DNA of 64,000 nucleotides from Lewinellaceae bacterium (GTDB lineage: Bacteria; Bacteroidota; Bacteroidia; Chitinophagales; Saprospiraceae). The stretch is taken from NCBI GenBank assembly GCA_020636105.1, contig JACJYL010000002.1, positions 248,001 to 312,000 of the forward strand. The letters are read 5' to 3'. Under the pieces are notes generated by a model, which saw nothing but the letters and a program-made list of their open reading frames with translations, did not search any database and was not told where the DNA came from. The stretch's first letter is position 1, and each line of letters opens with the position of its first letter. The position numbers and the translations under genes were made by a program. Of this stretch, positions 7,712-19,500 are shown in pieces.

Positions 7712-10585
7712 TTAGCGATCCTCACTCGGGGGCACCCCAAAATGATCGCGGTAACATTTGGAAAAATAAGCCAGGCTGTTGAAGCCCACCATGAAAGCGA
7801 TCTCTGAAGCATTACCAGCCTTTTTCTCCAGCAATTCCTTTGCCCGAAGTAGCCGCATAACCCGGATGATCTCGTTGGGGGATTGATTGGTCATCGCTTT
7901 CAGTTTTCGGTGCAGTTGACTACGGCTCATGCCTACCGACTGGCTTAAATCTTCCACGCTGAAAGTTTCGTCGTCCAGGTTTTCCTCAATGGTCGATTTG
8001 ACTTTTAACAAGAACGTTTCATCCACCGAACTTACCTCCACTGATTCCGGGTGGAACGTAAATTCGGTCCCAAAACTCTTTTGCAACCGCCTTCGCTGTT
8101 CGATGAGATTTTGTATGCGTACATTGAGTTCCCGGGCGTCAAAGGGCTTCATCAGGTAATCATCCGCTCCCAATTGCAGCCCTTCTATCTTGTCTTCCTG
8201 CTCCGCCTTCGCAGTCAGCATGATGATCGGGATATGGCTCGTTTTGTCGTTGGCTTTGAGGGTTTTACAAAGTTCCATCCCGTTCATTTTAGGCATCATC
8301 ACATCCGAAATGATCAGATCAGGAATGAGCTGAATGGCTTTTTCCACCCCTGCTTCTCCGTCTTCTGCCTCTACGACATTATATTGCCCTTCCAGTTGTT
8401 CCTTCACATACATTCTCACATCTGCATTATCTTCTACCAGGAGCACCATGGGTTGATCCTTCCGGGTTTTCCCGCCAGTTTCCACCGTTTCATCACCTGG
8501 ATGATATTCACCCGTTTGCACCAGGATATTTTTTCCCGGTTGGGCAGAACCACTTTCAAGGACGGCTTTTCCGACGGGCAGTTCAATGATAAAAACAGTG
8601 CCCTTATCCACTTCGCTCTCCACCAGAATCGTTCCATTATGCAGCTCTACCAATTCTTTTGAAAGAGCCAGCCCAATTCCGCTGCCCGCCTGCATTTCAG
8701 AAACATTGGTCGTTTGGAAAAATCTTTCAAAAATCATGGGCAGCTGATCCTGCGGAATCCCCATTCCTGTATCTTTCACCCTGATGACAGCTATGTTTTC
8801 GCCCTCTTTCTGTCCGTTGTCCCTTAGCTCAAATTCAAGGCAGACCGTTCCCCTTTCCGGGGTAAACTTAAAAGCATTGGACAACAGGTTGATCATCACT
8901 TTTTCCAACTTGTCTTTATCGAACCACGCCGTTATCCGGGCATCCGGAATATTGACCTCCAGATTTATTTCCTGGCGCTCGGCCAGGGATTCGAAAGCAT
9001 AAACCATGGCCTTCAATGTCTTAACCAAATCCCCCTGCTCCAAATTGAGGGACATTTTGCCGCCTTCGAGTTTTGAAAGATCGAGCAGTTGGTTTACCAG
9101 GTTCATCAAACGCTCCCCGTTCCGGATCATGATGTCCATGTATTTGGTGGTATTCCCTTTGAAAGAGCCTTCGCGCATTTGCCTGAGAGGGCCGAGTATA
9201 AGGGTAAGCGGCGTCCGGAATTCATGGCTGATATTAGTGAAAAAGTTCGATTTTATGCGATCCATATCCCGCAGTTTTTCTGCCTGTGCCTTTTCAAGCT
9301 GAAGGTTCAGCTCAGCCTGCTGGCGGCGCAGTTGCAGGCGGTAGCGAAGAAAGAGAAATACGCTGATCAACAGCAAAACCACAATGATACCCCCCAACAA
9401 TATCCGGTATTTCTGCCGGGATTGTTTTTCCAATTCCAGCTCTTTTTGGGTAAGCTCCTTTTCTTTTAACTCTGTTTGGTACCTTGTTTCACTTTCTGCC
9501 AATTCCTTAGCCTTGGATTCATTGAACAGGCTATCTTTAACTTCAGCGGCGAGTTTGAAATATACAAGGGCCTCCTGCGGGTTGTTATTGGTCTCCAGCA
9601 AATGAGCATATTGTTCATAAGCATCTTTCAGAAAGGTTTTATGATCGATCTCTTTTGCCAGGGAAATCGATTTTTCAAACCAGGATACGGCGGCGGCCCT
9701 GTCCCCAAAGGCTCCATATACTATTCCAAGGTTCATATAAACGCTCACCAATCCGGGCTTGTAATAATGGGACTCATCCTCAAAAATTTGGCGCGCCCTC
9801 TCCAGGTTAGGCAAGGCTTTTTGATAATCCCCAAGCTTCCTGTATTCCGTTCCCAGGTTATTGCTCACATGCCCAAGGCCGTCCAAATACTGCTCCTTTT
9901 CAAATATTTCCAGTGCCTTATTTAGTAAAACAATCGAAGAATCAGGCGATTCGGTAATCTCCGATAAGTTATTGTAAAGGAAAGCAGCATAAAACAAATC
10001 TTTTTCAGCCAGAAAAATGGCTAATGCTTTGGAATAGTAGGATTTGGCTTTTTGTATTTCCCCGTTCTCCATATAAACCTGCCCGATATTACTGTAGGTG
10101 GTAGCCAGTCGATCCTGGTTGTCATAGGTTTCAGCAATTTTGGCGGATTCAAACAAATGAAACAAGGCTTTATCTACATCATTCATTTTTTTGTAGATAT
10201 TGCCCAGCAGGTTATGACAATCCATCATGCCATTTTGGTCTAAGAGTTTATTCTCGGCTATTTCAAGGGCTTTTTCCACATGATAAACGGCCTGGGCTTC
10301 CTCACTTGAAAGCAAATGTCCGACGCCGAGAAAATAATGGGCCCTCATTTCATGTTTTGCATCGCCCAGCTTTTGTGCGAGAGAAAGTGCTTCGGTAGAA
10401 TAAGTGATGGTTTTAGGAAAATCCGATTGGTAAATAAGGTTAGCTATTTCATCCAACAATCTGAGTCTCGTGGTGTCGGCCTTCGTTTGCTCAAGAAGCT
10501 GCTCCAGGCTATCGACAGTGGAGTGCTGCCCAAAAATGGGAATACATAGCGTTAGCAAAGAACAGAACAAAATTAGCTTTCTCAT
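7712..10585 (-). CDS. hybrid two-component system protein: TPR sensor, histidine kinase, receiver, AraC output (copy B)
   Basis: A second 957-aa protein with the same order of parts as copy A: signal peptide ending near F-G-Q, TPR repeats (about 30-380), one transmembrane helix, HisKA with S-H-E-F-R-T-P-L, HATPase, receiver with I-I-S-D-V-M-M-P-K, AraC domain. The TPR half differs strongly from copy A, so it probably receives a different signal, while the output half is nearly identical and should bind the same DNA. It lies directly upstream of copy A on the same strand with a 164-base spacer. The C-terminal last residues differ (E-D-R instead of E-V-G) because identity stops just before the stop codon. 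Confidence 0.92.
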   Translation of the reverse strand: MRKLILFCSLLTLCIPIFGQHSTVDSLEQLLEQTKADTTRLRLLDEIANLIYQSDFPKTITYSTEALSLAQKLGDAKHEMRAHYFLGVGHLLSSEEAQAVYHVEKALEIAENKLLDQNGMMDCHNLLGNIYKKMNDVDKALFHLFESAKIAETYDNQDRLATTYSNIGQVYMENGEIQKAKSYYSKALAIFLAEKDLFYAAFLYNNLSEITESPDSSIVLLNKALEIFEKEQYLDGLGHVSNNLGTEYRKLGDYQKALPNLERARQIFEDESHYYKPGLVSVYMNLGIVYGAFGDRAAAVSWFEKSISLAKEIDHKTFLKDAYEQYAHLLETNNNPQEALVYFKLAAEVKDSLFNESKAKELAESETRYQTELKEKELTQKELELEKQSRQKYRILLGGIIVVLLLISVFLFLRYRLQLRRQQAELNLQLEKAQAEKLRDMDRIKSNFFTNISHEFRTPLTLILGPLRQMREGSFKGNTTKYMDIMIRNGERLMNLVNQLLDLSKLEGGKMSLNLEQGDLVKTLKAMVYAFESLAERQEINLEVNIPDARITAWFDKDKLEKVMINLLSNAFKFTPERGTVCLEFELRDNGQKEGENIAVIRVKDTGMGIPQDQLPMIFERFFQTTNVSEMQAGSGIGLALSKELVELHNGTILVESEVDKGTVFIIELPVGKAVLESGSAQPGKNILVQTGEYHPGDETVETGGKTRKDQPMVLLVEDNADVRMYVKEQLEGQYNVVEAEDGEAGVEKAIQLIPDLIISDVMMPKMNGMELCKTLKANDKTSHIPIIMLTAKAEQEDKIEGLQLGADDYLMKPFDARELNVRIQNLIEQRRRLQKSFGTEFTFHPESVEVSSVDETFLLKVKSTIEENLDDETFSVEDLSQSVGMSRSQLHRKLKAMTNQSPNEIIRVMRLLRAKELLEKKAGNASEIAFMVGFNSLAYFSKCYRDHFGVPPSEDR
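7720..9436. repeat. 1.7-kb near-identical direct repeat, unit B
   Basis: Partner of 4682-6398; see there for extent and differences. Near-identity limited to one part of two otherwise diverged genes points to recent gene conversion or a recent recombination rather than a simple recent duplication. Confidence 0.95.
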
Positions 10586-10629
10586 ACAATTGGATGTTCA
10601 AAAGACAAAAGGCTATCCTTGTAAAAATA
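10586..10629 (-). promoter_or_regulatory. conserved leader upstream of copy B
   Basis: On the minus strand it carries TTTTGAACATCCA before the ATG, and a TAG-CC-TTTTG run further upstream, matching the leader of copy A (7548-7591). The match suggests that both sensor genes are expressed in the same way. Confidence 0.5.
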
Positions 10630-10732
10630 CTAATTTCTGTGAAAAAGCCTCAAAGAATTTAATGGCACCCTGGAAATTAGTTCCCTGAGTGCCATCAAAT
10701 GTTATGGAGCGAATTGCATTTTATGCCGGTAC

Positions 10733-11431
10733 TTAGTCTACAATTTTATCGGTTTTTCGTAATAACACAATCCCCGTCAGGAAAAACCAAAGGACCACCA
10801 AAGGATAACCTATGGCAGCAAACGCGAAAACGGGAATGAAATACATAAGCAGTACAATGGTTACCAGTGCCCCGGCAACAACACCCCACCAGCACAGCCA
10901 TTTTGGCAATTTTCCTGTTTTTAGCCATGCAAGCCCTGCTAAACCGTTGCCTATTCCTATCAGGCAGGTAGCGATATCGTCACTCGCTAAAAAACCTCGC
11001 ATGCCCATCGTAGCAGAGATTATCAAATCTTTACTTTCATAACTTTGAGCCTTTAAGAGATCAGCGATGCCCCACGTAAATCCATAGGCAAAAAGAAAAG
11101 CCGTTAAAGCCAGGGTGATGCCCAAAATATGCGCTGCCAAGGCAGCGGTGCTGAACCAGTCATTTTTGGGATGTGCCCGGTACAACGTCAGGGCAACGCC
11201 AAAAAAAGCAATGATTGCCACAATAAACAGCCCTATGCCCGCCAGGGATAAGGAAGGGTTTACCGACAGGTTTTCCAACCACTTTTCCATGGTGCCAGGC
11301 TGAAAATCGTAATCCGGGAACCAACCCGTTGTTTGTTGCAGGATTATGGCTGGCATGAAAATGATCGTAACGATTCCGGAAATTCCGCCAAACCGGATCA
11401 GTGCCGGTGAAACGTTATTGTTTGAATTCAT
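10733..11431 (-). CDS. multi-pass membrane protein, DUF4386-like
   Basis: A 232-aa integral membrane protein with about six hydrophobic helices. The N-terminal R-F-G-G-I-S-G-I-V-T-I-I-F start, a long extracytoplasmic loop after helix 1, and a G-L-A-G-L-A-W-L-K-T helix near the end resemble DUF4386 proteins, for which no function is known. It follows the dihaem cytochrome gene on the same strand but a hairpin (11475-11520) lies between, so it may have its own transcript. Confidence 0.55.
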   Translation of the reverse strand: MNSNNNVSPALIRFGGISGIVTIIFMPAIILQQTTGWFPDYDFQPGTMEKWLENLSVNPSLSLAGIGLFIVAIIAFFGVALTLYRAHPKNDWFSTAALAAHILGITLALTAFLFAYGFTWGIADLLKAQSYESKDLIISATMGMRGFLASDDIATCLIGIGNGLAGLAWLKTGKLPKWLCWWGVVAGALVTIVLLMYFIPVFAFAAIGYPLVVLWFFLTGIVLLRKTDKIVD

Positions 11432-11474
11432 TTTATTTCGTATTTAATTTTTTAAAAAACCTTATAAAAACAAT

Positions 11475-11520
11475 AGACAAAAGGCTGCAGCCAAAAGAAA
11501 TCCAGCCTCACCTTTTGTCT
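11475..11520 (-). terminator. hairpin downstream of the cytochrome gene
   Basis: Arms AGACAAAAGGCTG and CAGCCTCACCTTTTGTCT pair with a small bulge. On the minus strand the second arm is followed by ATTGTTTTT, so it can act as a Rho-independent terminator for the operon 12554-13087/11548-12507. Confidence 0.55.
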
Positions 11521-11547
11521 GAAAACAACCACCGTTTTGGAATATGA

Positions 11548-12507
11548 TTATTCCGTTTCGTACATGCGCTTCACATCATGACTCACTGCTGGAAGCGTTT
11601 GCAGGTATGCCCACAGGGACGAAGCTTCTTCGTCGGTGAGTTGAGCGAATGGCGGCATTGGGGAACGTGCGCTGGTACCATCTGGTTTTCTGCCGAATTT
11701 GACCATTTGTATGAATTGATCTTCCGTCCAGCTGCCAATTCCGGTCGCTTCATCTGGCGTCAGGTTTGCAGAATAAACAATGCCTGATTCCTCCTCAAAC
11801 TTATTCCCTCCGCTAAAATACCCGGGTGTTTTCTCTGGTTCGAGGATGTTCTGGGTTTTAAAATCAGGACTGTGACAACCGAAACAGTCAATCTTGGCGG
11901 TGGCCAGGTATCTACCGTAAGCCACTTTATCCGTGATCGGCGGTGCACTGATCGGTTTTCCGTCATAAGGCAGAGGTTTAAAGGCTACGCGCACCAATAA
12001 TTTGGTCAGAAACGTCGGTTCATTTGCCGGTTGTGACTTGTCGGACGGTTGTACCTCCTCGCTATCGGAACGCAGATAGGCAATGATATTATTGAGATCC
12101 TGGTCCGATAAATGGGGGAATTTGGGCATCCACGGTGGTGCATAACCCCCATTTCTTTTGATGCCTGTACGCAATAACCAGGCTAGTTCTCCATCGGTGT
12201 ATTGCCCAATGCCATGTTCCTTATCCTGGGTAATATTGGGCGCCCAGATGTTCCCAAATGGGGTATCTTCCTCCATGATCTTCCCTTCCAGTTGATTGCC
12301 ATTCATGTGACACTGGAAACAAACCATTTGGGCCATTCGTCGGCCCTCGGCTACAGAAGCGCTATCTGTGGTAACCGAAATCTGCGGGGCTTTCACTTCG
12401 TAAGTCGGCATGGGGGAAAAATTAATATAAGCGGCTGCAATAGCCAGTATGAGCACAATGGAACCAATGATGATTCCAACAATTTTCAAGACTTTTTTCA
12501 TGATCAA
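11548..12507 (-). CDS. dihaem cytochrome c, membrane-anchored
   Basis: A 319-aa protein with one N-terminal transmembrane/signal helix (about residues 4-27) and two C-x-x-C-H haem sites: C-F-Q-C-H in the first half and C-F-G-C-H in the second. Each is followed by a cytochrome-c-like region with a Met-containing loop (P-W-M-P-K and S-P-M-P-P), the likely sixth ligands. The I-I-A-Y-L-R and L-W-A-Y-L-Q helices are typical ends of class I cytochrome c domains. It should transfer electrons in the periplasm; partner oxidase or dehydrogenase is not in the window. ATG at 12501 is an alternative start. Confidence 0.88.
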   Translation of the reverse strand: MIMKKVLKIVGIIIGSIVLILAIAAAYINFSPMPTYEVKAPQISVTTDSASVAEGRRMAQMVCFQCHMNGNQLEGKIMEEDTPFGNIWAPNITQDKEHGIGQYTDGELAWLLRTGIKRNGGYAPPWMPKFPHLSDQDLNNIIAYLRSDSEEVQPSDKSQPANEPTFLTKLLVRVAFKPLPYDGKPISAPPITDKVAYGRYLATAKIDCFGCHSPDFKTQNILEPEKTPGYFSGGNKFEEESGIVYSANLTPDEATGIGSWTEDQFIQMVKFGRKPDGTSARSPMPPFAQLTDEEASSLWAYLQTLPAVSHDVKRMYETE

Positions 12508-12553
12508 TAATTTTAAAGGTTTTGGTTGTTTACGCTTTATTCGTTCGGGAATA

Positions 12554-13087
12554 TCAATTTTGTTTTTTACGCAGCAAAGTATAGATCCATCCTATGATAG
12601 TGAGGCTGAGCAAACCATACCCTGCAGAAGGAAATGGGGAAGTCGAAAGCACTTCCTGTCCCATGAAAATCATGGCTGCCGCAATGGCAAAAGGTATTGA
12701 AGCCAATGAACCCGTGATCCGAACAAACAGCGGGTATCCCTTAGGAAGAGAGATCATTAAAAGAGCAGGTACATAAAGCGCCATGCCTGCACCAAAGGAA
12801 GATTGTGCACCACTACTTATTGAATCAGTAGCAGCGCCCCCACTCATGACCGCTTCGCCAATCGCCAGGATCAAAAAACCGGCAGACAACAGGTCCGCAT
12901 TTTCTTTGGCAAATTTCCATGCCATTAATACCGCAGCCACTGTTAATCCAATACTGCTGATTTCGTAAAAAACAACTTGTGTCACCGGGTCTTTTACTGC
13001 AGATCCGGCCATTCCAAATAATACGCCTAAGGCGAATCCTACGACAGAAATGTAGGTCTTGATTTTTGCATTTTGGTTGTTTTCCAT
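12554..13087 (-). CDS. uncharacterised multi-pass membrane protein
   Basis: A 177-aa protein with about five to six hydrophobic helices and few charged residues between them. I do not recognise a family. It is upstream of the cytochrome c gene on the same strand with 46 bases between them, so they are probably co-transcribed. No metal- or haem-binding motif is evident. Confidence 0.6.
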   Translation of the reverse strand: MENNQNAKIKTYISVVGFALGVLFGMAGSAVKDPVTQVVFYEISSIGLTVAAVLMAWKFAKENADLLSAGFLILAIGEAVMSGGAATDSISSGAQSSFGAGMALYVPALLMISLPKGYPLFVRITGSLASIPFAIAAAMIFMGQEVLSTSPFPSAGYGLLSLTIIGWIYTLLRKKQN

Positions 13088-13530
13088 AATAACGTTTATT
13101 TTTTTTGTGATAAAAATTTTGAACGCTACAAAGGTGAGGGAAAACAGAAAGGCGGGTTTTCAATTATGTCGCAAAGGTTTTTAAATTTGTCGCAAAGAGC
13201 ATAAATAATTGATTTTCAAGTTAATTACAGGTGGATTTGTTAATAAAAAGATGGTTAAACCATATACAAAGTGATAATTTTCAGCATTGCCCCCCAGGCT
13301 GTTGTTTGACGTGAAGCTTATTTTTACGCTTTCTTATTAATGGATGTTCTCCGCCAAATATATTCCAAATAAAAAGGGGCGAGTATTTAATAAAGGGCTG
13401 TGGAACGTCATGTCAAAGTATCCGTTTGGGATTATTCAAATAAAAACCTGTTCAAAAAATCAATTATTCTTATATTCGTTGACGTTTCCCATACCCATGA
13501 TAAAATATTTTCATTAAACCACCCTTTGAT
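13088..13530. other. intergenic region between divergent genes
   Basis: 443 bases, AT-rich, without a coding region I would support. It must hold the promoters of the membrane protein/cytochrome operon (leftward) and of the giant surface protein (rightward). A TATATTCG at 13471-13478 is a weak -7 candidate for the rightward gene. Confidence 0.4.
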
Positions 13531-16500
13531 ATGCTGCAAAAACTACACAAAACATTTGCCTTTGCTATTGTATTTTTTATCCTGTTGCCGGGCCTTTCTG
13601 GGTCCCTTGAGGCTCAAAATACGCCTTGTACAGCTGTCAGCCTTTTATCCAATATGCCCGATTTCCAAACCTATTCCACCAGCGGGCTGACCAATTCCGG
13701 GGTTCCAGCACCGGAATGTGGTGGATCTCCCGGCGCAGACATTTGGTTCCAGACGACCATTTCGGCCACCGGCTACATCAATATCGTTACCCTGCCCGGC
13801 ACCATGACCAATGCGGCGATGGCCATTTATACCGGGACCTGCAACAATCTCCAGGAATTTGCCTGCACAGAATCAGACAATTGCGGGAATTCGATCATGC
13901 CCATCTGGGACTGGGGTAACCTGGCTCCCGGTACCGTAGTTTATATAAGACTTTGGATACAAAGCGGTACCAACGGAACTTTTGACATCCAGGTGACCAA
14001 TGTGTTTTCCCCTCCGGGAGCTACTCCGCTGGTGCCAACGGGCGATGCCTTTACCCTCAGCCCCGATTGTATCCAATTGACAACAAACGTAGCCAGCCAA
14101 CAGGGTTGTGCCTGGTTGCCGACACAGATTGATTTCACCCAGCCCTTTTCTAACAATGTCATGCTCAACTTTGGAACCATCGATGCCAATGGAGCGGACG
14201 GAATTTGTATGGTGTACCACCTGGATCCGGCAGGCATGGCAGCCTGCGGCATTGGCGGGGGACAGATTGGTGGCGGAGGCATACAAAATTCCTTTATCAT
14301 TGAATTTGACACCTGGGACAATGGCCCCACTTTCAGCGACATTCCCGCTGATCACGTTTCTGTGAACGTCAACGGCGATATGATGAACGCCATCAATGGC
14401 CCTTTTGGATTGGGAAATATTGAAAACGGGTTGGACCATGAAGTGCTTTTTACATGGGATCCGGCCACCAATTTTTACCAGATTTTTTTCGATGGAAACC
14501 TGACCTTATCGGGCAATTATGACATCATCAACAATTGCTTTGGAGGCCAGACCAGTGCCTGGTGCGGGTTTACAGCTTCTACAGGTGGGTCTTCCAATAA
14601 CCAGACTGTATGCAACATCACGCCCGATGTTTATCCTTCCGGTGACCAAAGCGTAGTGGAAGTCGAAATTTGTGAAGGCGACAGTTATTTTGCCGGCGGC
14701 GCCAACCAGACCACGAGTGGAAATTATTCCGACACCTTTGCCGCTTACAATGGATGCGACAGTATTGTGGTCACCAAATTGACGGTCAACCCGGCCCCTC
14801 AAAATACCATCAACAAATCAATCTGTGACGGCGAGAGTTATTTCGCCGGGGGCGCCAACCAGACCTCCAGCGGCACCTATATGGATACCTTCATGACACC
14901 GGCAGGGTGTGACAGCATCGTCATCACCAACCTGACGGTCAATCCCAATATCCAAAACACATTGAACGAAGCGATCTGCCAGGGGGATAGTTTCTTCGCC
15001 GGCGGCGCCAACCAAACCACCAGCGGCACCTACACCGACACCTACGTCGCCGCCAACGGATGCGACAGTGTGGTGGTGACCAATCTGACCGTGAATCCGG
15101 GCAGTCTGTTTACCCAAAATGAATCCATTTGTGACGGAGAAAGTTTCTTCGCCGGGGGCGCCAATCAAACGTCCAGCGGCACCTATACCGATACCTTTAC
15201 AGCAGCCAATGGATGTGACAGCGTGGTGACTACCGTCCTGACGGTCAATCCCAATTTTGAGTTTACCTTTAACCAAGCCATTTGCGAAGGAGAAAGCCTT
15301 TTTGTCGGTGGAGCCCTTCAAACCACCAGTGGCACCTATACCGACATCTACATGTCATCAGGGGGCTGTGACAGTACCGTGATCACTAACCTGACCGTCA
15401 ATCCTAATGTACAAAACACCCTTTTTGAGACCATTTGCGAGGGAGAAAGTTTTTTCGTCGGCGGTGCACTGCAGACGACCTCGGGTACTTATAATGATCT
15501 ATACAGCACCTCACACGGGTGTGATAGCCTGGTAATCACCAACCTGACGGTCAACCCGAATGTGCAGAACACTTTATTCGAAACCATCTGTGATGGGGAA
15601 AGCTTCTTCGCCGGCGGAGCCCAACAAACCAACAGTGGTACCTATACAGATGTGTATGTTGCTTACAATGGTTGCGACAGCACTGTGATCACCAACCTCA
15701 CTGTGAATCCCAATATTGAAGTGACACAGAACCCGGCTATTTGCCAGGGAGATGTATTTTACGCAGGAGGCGCTTTCCAGACCACCAGCGGTACCTATAC
15801 CGATGTGTACACCGCTTATAATGGTTGTGACAGTACCGTGATTACCAACCTCACTGTAAACCCAAACCCGGTAACTGTTTTGAATGAAACCATTTGCCTG
15901 GGTGACTGCTACTTTGTCGATAACATCCCTTTCTGTTCTACCGGTACTCACCAGGTGGTGTTGCAAAGTTACTTCAACTGCGACAGCACCGTGCAGTTGC
16001 ATTTAACAGTAGTCGACCCGCAGGTCAATATAGCAGAACCTTTGATCATTACCTGTGATCATCCAACGGTAACCCTTGATGGAAGCAACTCAGCTTCAGG
16101 TCCGGGCATCACCTATCTTTGGACCGGATCTGATCCGAATTGTTTTGTGGGCAATATAAATAACCCGGTCATCAATGTAAGTTGTCCGGACCTTTATACC
16201 CTACTGGTGTTCCAGGACATCGGTGGACAGCAATGTATAGGATTGCAGGAAGTAGTCGTTCAGGAATATACAGAAATTCCAAATGCCGTTATCAATCCGC
16301 CCCAGGAACTTAATTGCTCGGATCCGTGTACCACACTGGATGCAAGTTCGTCGGATAACGGGCCGCCGTATGTTCCTGTCTGGACCAACCAAAATGGAAT
16401 TGTATCCAACCAGCTGAACCCAACCGTCTGCCAGCCGGGAACTTACGTCCTCACCGTAACAAACGAAGACAATGGCTGCTTTTCAACGGCCAGTGTTACC

Positions 16501-19500
16501 ATTGACCTGGACTCATCGGCCTCTTTAGCCGATGCCGGCCCCGATGCCCTGATCGACTGCCTGCATACAATGGTAACCCTGGACGGAAGTAATTCCTCAG
16601 TAGGTCCTGATTACCAGCTCCAATGGGAGGACGTGAACCATGTCGTCCTGGGCAACAATGCCCTGCTTACAGTCGATGAACCAGGCACTTACATTCTCTT
16701 GGTGTCCAACCAGTCCAACGGTTGCATGTCCTCGGATACGGTAATCGTCACCATCGATACGACCCTTCCGGTAGCCGACATCGGCTCTTCGGGTGTTCTG
16801 GACTGTGCCAATACTTCGTTGTCACTTGATGGTACAGGCTCCATGCCTGTCTCAAACTACGGATTTTCCTGGCAAAGTCCCCTGGGAACGGAAATTGGAA
16901 CCGGCGATCTTTTGGATGTCAATACCCCCGGAACTTACTTTCTGGTGGTCAATAATACACTGAACGGGTGTTCCGATACCACTTCCACTGTTATTATGGA
17001 GAATATGACCCTGCCCGTAGCAGATGCTGGACCGGATCAAAGCATCGATTGTTCTGTAGGTACTGTAACTTTTGATGCTTCGGGTTCAATGGGAGTAGGA
17101 ACGCTTGAGTTTGAATGGCTAAATGAAAGCGATGCTGTTATCGGTACCAATTCAAGCCTACAGGCCAATACCCCGGGCACCTATTTCTTAATCGTTACGG
17201 ATGCAAGCAATAGCTGTACCGATACCACGAGTGTAATACTGACCAGTGCTTCCACCTATCCGCTGGCATTTGCCGGAACGGACACCCTGATCAATTGCAC
17301 CAACCCCTCCATCGGACTAAGTGCTTCCGGATCAGACAGTGGGCCTAACTACCAGTACGAATGGCTGGATGAAAACGGCAATTCCATTGGTGTCGATTCG
17401 CTGGTCAGTGTGAGCAATTCTGGATTTTATACCCTACTGGTAACGGATACCGATAACGGTTGTTTCTCTTCAGACATGGTTTCTGTAGGAACCGATTTTA
17501 TACCGCCGTTTTCCGATGCCGGAGCGGATCAGGTGCTGGATTGCCTCAGCAATAGTGTTACGCTGGATGGAAGCAATTCCCAGCAAGGAGCAAATATCAG
17601 CTATTCCTGGCTGGATAGCAGCAACAATCCCATCGGGACAGGGATTACCCTTGCAGTGAATGCCGCCGATACTTACACCCTGGAAGTTACGGACATGAAT
17701 AACGGATGTTCATCCACATCCACAACACAGGTCACCCAACAGATCGACGCCCCGGTGGCCGACGCGGGGCCAGACCTGATACTCAACTGCATGACCAACA
17801 TGGTAACGCTCGATGGAAGCAATTCCACCACAGGCCCGGACATCACGGTGGAATGGATCAACCAGGCCGGTAATTCCTTGGGAAATACGCTTCAATTGCA
17901 AACTTCTACCCCCGGTATTTATGGCCTGATCCTGCAGGACATATCCAACGGGTGTACCTCGGTATCCAATGCGCTGGTGTCAATAGATACGATCAGCCCT
18001 GCCCTATCCCCGCTGAACGATGTTATCATAAACTGTTTTTCACCGGAAACGACCCTGGGGGAATCTTTGTCCGGCTCCCACCCCGCATGGGCGTTTTCCT
18101 GGACAGATCAAAACGGATTGCCGGTGGCCGCTACCGACACCCTGCATGTTGACACCGGGGGCACTTATACGCTTTTGGTTTCAAATAACACCAATTTTTG
18201 CGAGACTACAGTTTCCGCTGTGGTATCAGAAGATTTTACGATTCCGGTCGCCGATGCCGGCAATGATGCCACCCTGGACTGTGTGACTTCAAATATTCTA
18301 CTCGATGGCAGTAATTCTCAGCAAGGTCCGGGTATTACCTACCAGTGGGAAGACACCAACCAGGCGATCATTGGAAATAACATAAACGTTTCCGTCAATA
18401 TGGCTGGTACCTATACCTTGTCAGTTACCAATCAGGGAAATGGCTGTAGCGATGAAGACAGTGTAACCATTGACCAGCAGCTGGATGCTCCGGTCGCCGA
18501 TGCCGGTGCCGACCTCATTCTCAATTGTACCGATACCCAGGTTACCCTCGACGGCAGCAATTCTTCTTCCGGGCCTTCCCTCTCCGCGGAATGGACGGAT
18601 CAGAACGGAGACCCTGTTGGAAATAGCCTCCAACTGCAGGTTTCGGTTCCTGGAAACTATACCCTTAGCATTTCAGATGCTTCCAACGGCTGTATTTCGG
18701 TTTCAAATGCGATGGTCAGTATAGATACTATCGCTCCATCCGTCAACCCGTTGAACGACCTGGTCCTAAACTGTTTTGCTCCTACAAACACTTTAGGCTC
18801 TCCGCTTGCAACGGGCAATCCCGGGTGGGTTTTTGCCTGGGAAGATCAAACCGGCACATTGATAGGCGTAACAGATACCCTACCGGTGACGACTGCCGGC
18901 ACCTATTCCCTCACCGTGTCAAACCCGGTCAACAATTGTGAAACAACCGTTGCGGCCACCGTCACAGAAGATTTTGTCGCTCCGGTAGCTGATGCAGGAA
19001 ACGATGCAACCCTGACCTGTAGCACCCTATCCGTGTTGCTGGACGGAAGCAATTCAGACAATGGTCCCGGATATTCAACAACATGGCAGAATTCACAAAA
19101 TAACGTCATAGCACAAACCCCTAATATTTCCGTCACCACCGTGGACACTTATTCGCTTTTTGTGACCAATCTGACCAACGGTTGTATGGCTTCAGATCAG
19201 GTAACCGTGGCTATTGATACCCTTTCCCCTGTGGCTGATGCGGGCGCTGGGGGAATCATTACCTGTACTACACAGGATATTTTGCTGGATGGAAACGGGT
19301 CAACCTTTAGCGGGAACGCTACCTTTTCCTGGACCGATGAAAGCAACGTCCAGATCGGAACGGGACTCACCCAAAGTGTAAATGCCCCAGGTACCTACTA
19401 TTTCACCATTTTTTATCCGGACAATGGCTGTGAAGATGTTGGCAGTGTTGACGTTTTGGAAAATACGACGCTCCCTGTAGCCGATGCGGGGGAAGATATT

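Noticed and set aside
13301..13319. GTTTGACGTGAAGCT resembles GTTTGGCGTGAAGCT at 25636-25650, both upstream of possible secreted-protein genes.
   Set aside because: One mismatch in 15 bases between two sites is expected many times by chance in a 64-kb window, and positions relative to the genes differ.
15574..16002. Leftward repetitive frames inside the giant gene.
   Set aside because: They are shadows of the coding repeats on the other strand; the + frame has signal peptide, domains and sorting signal.
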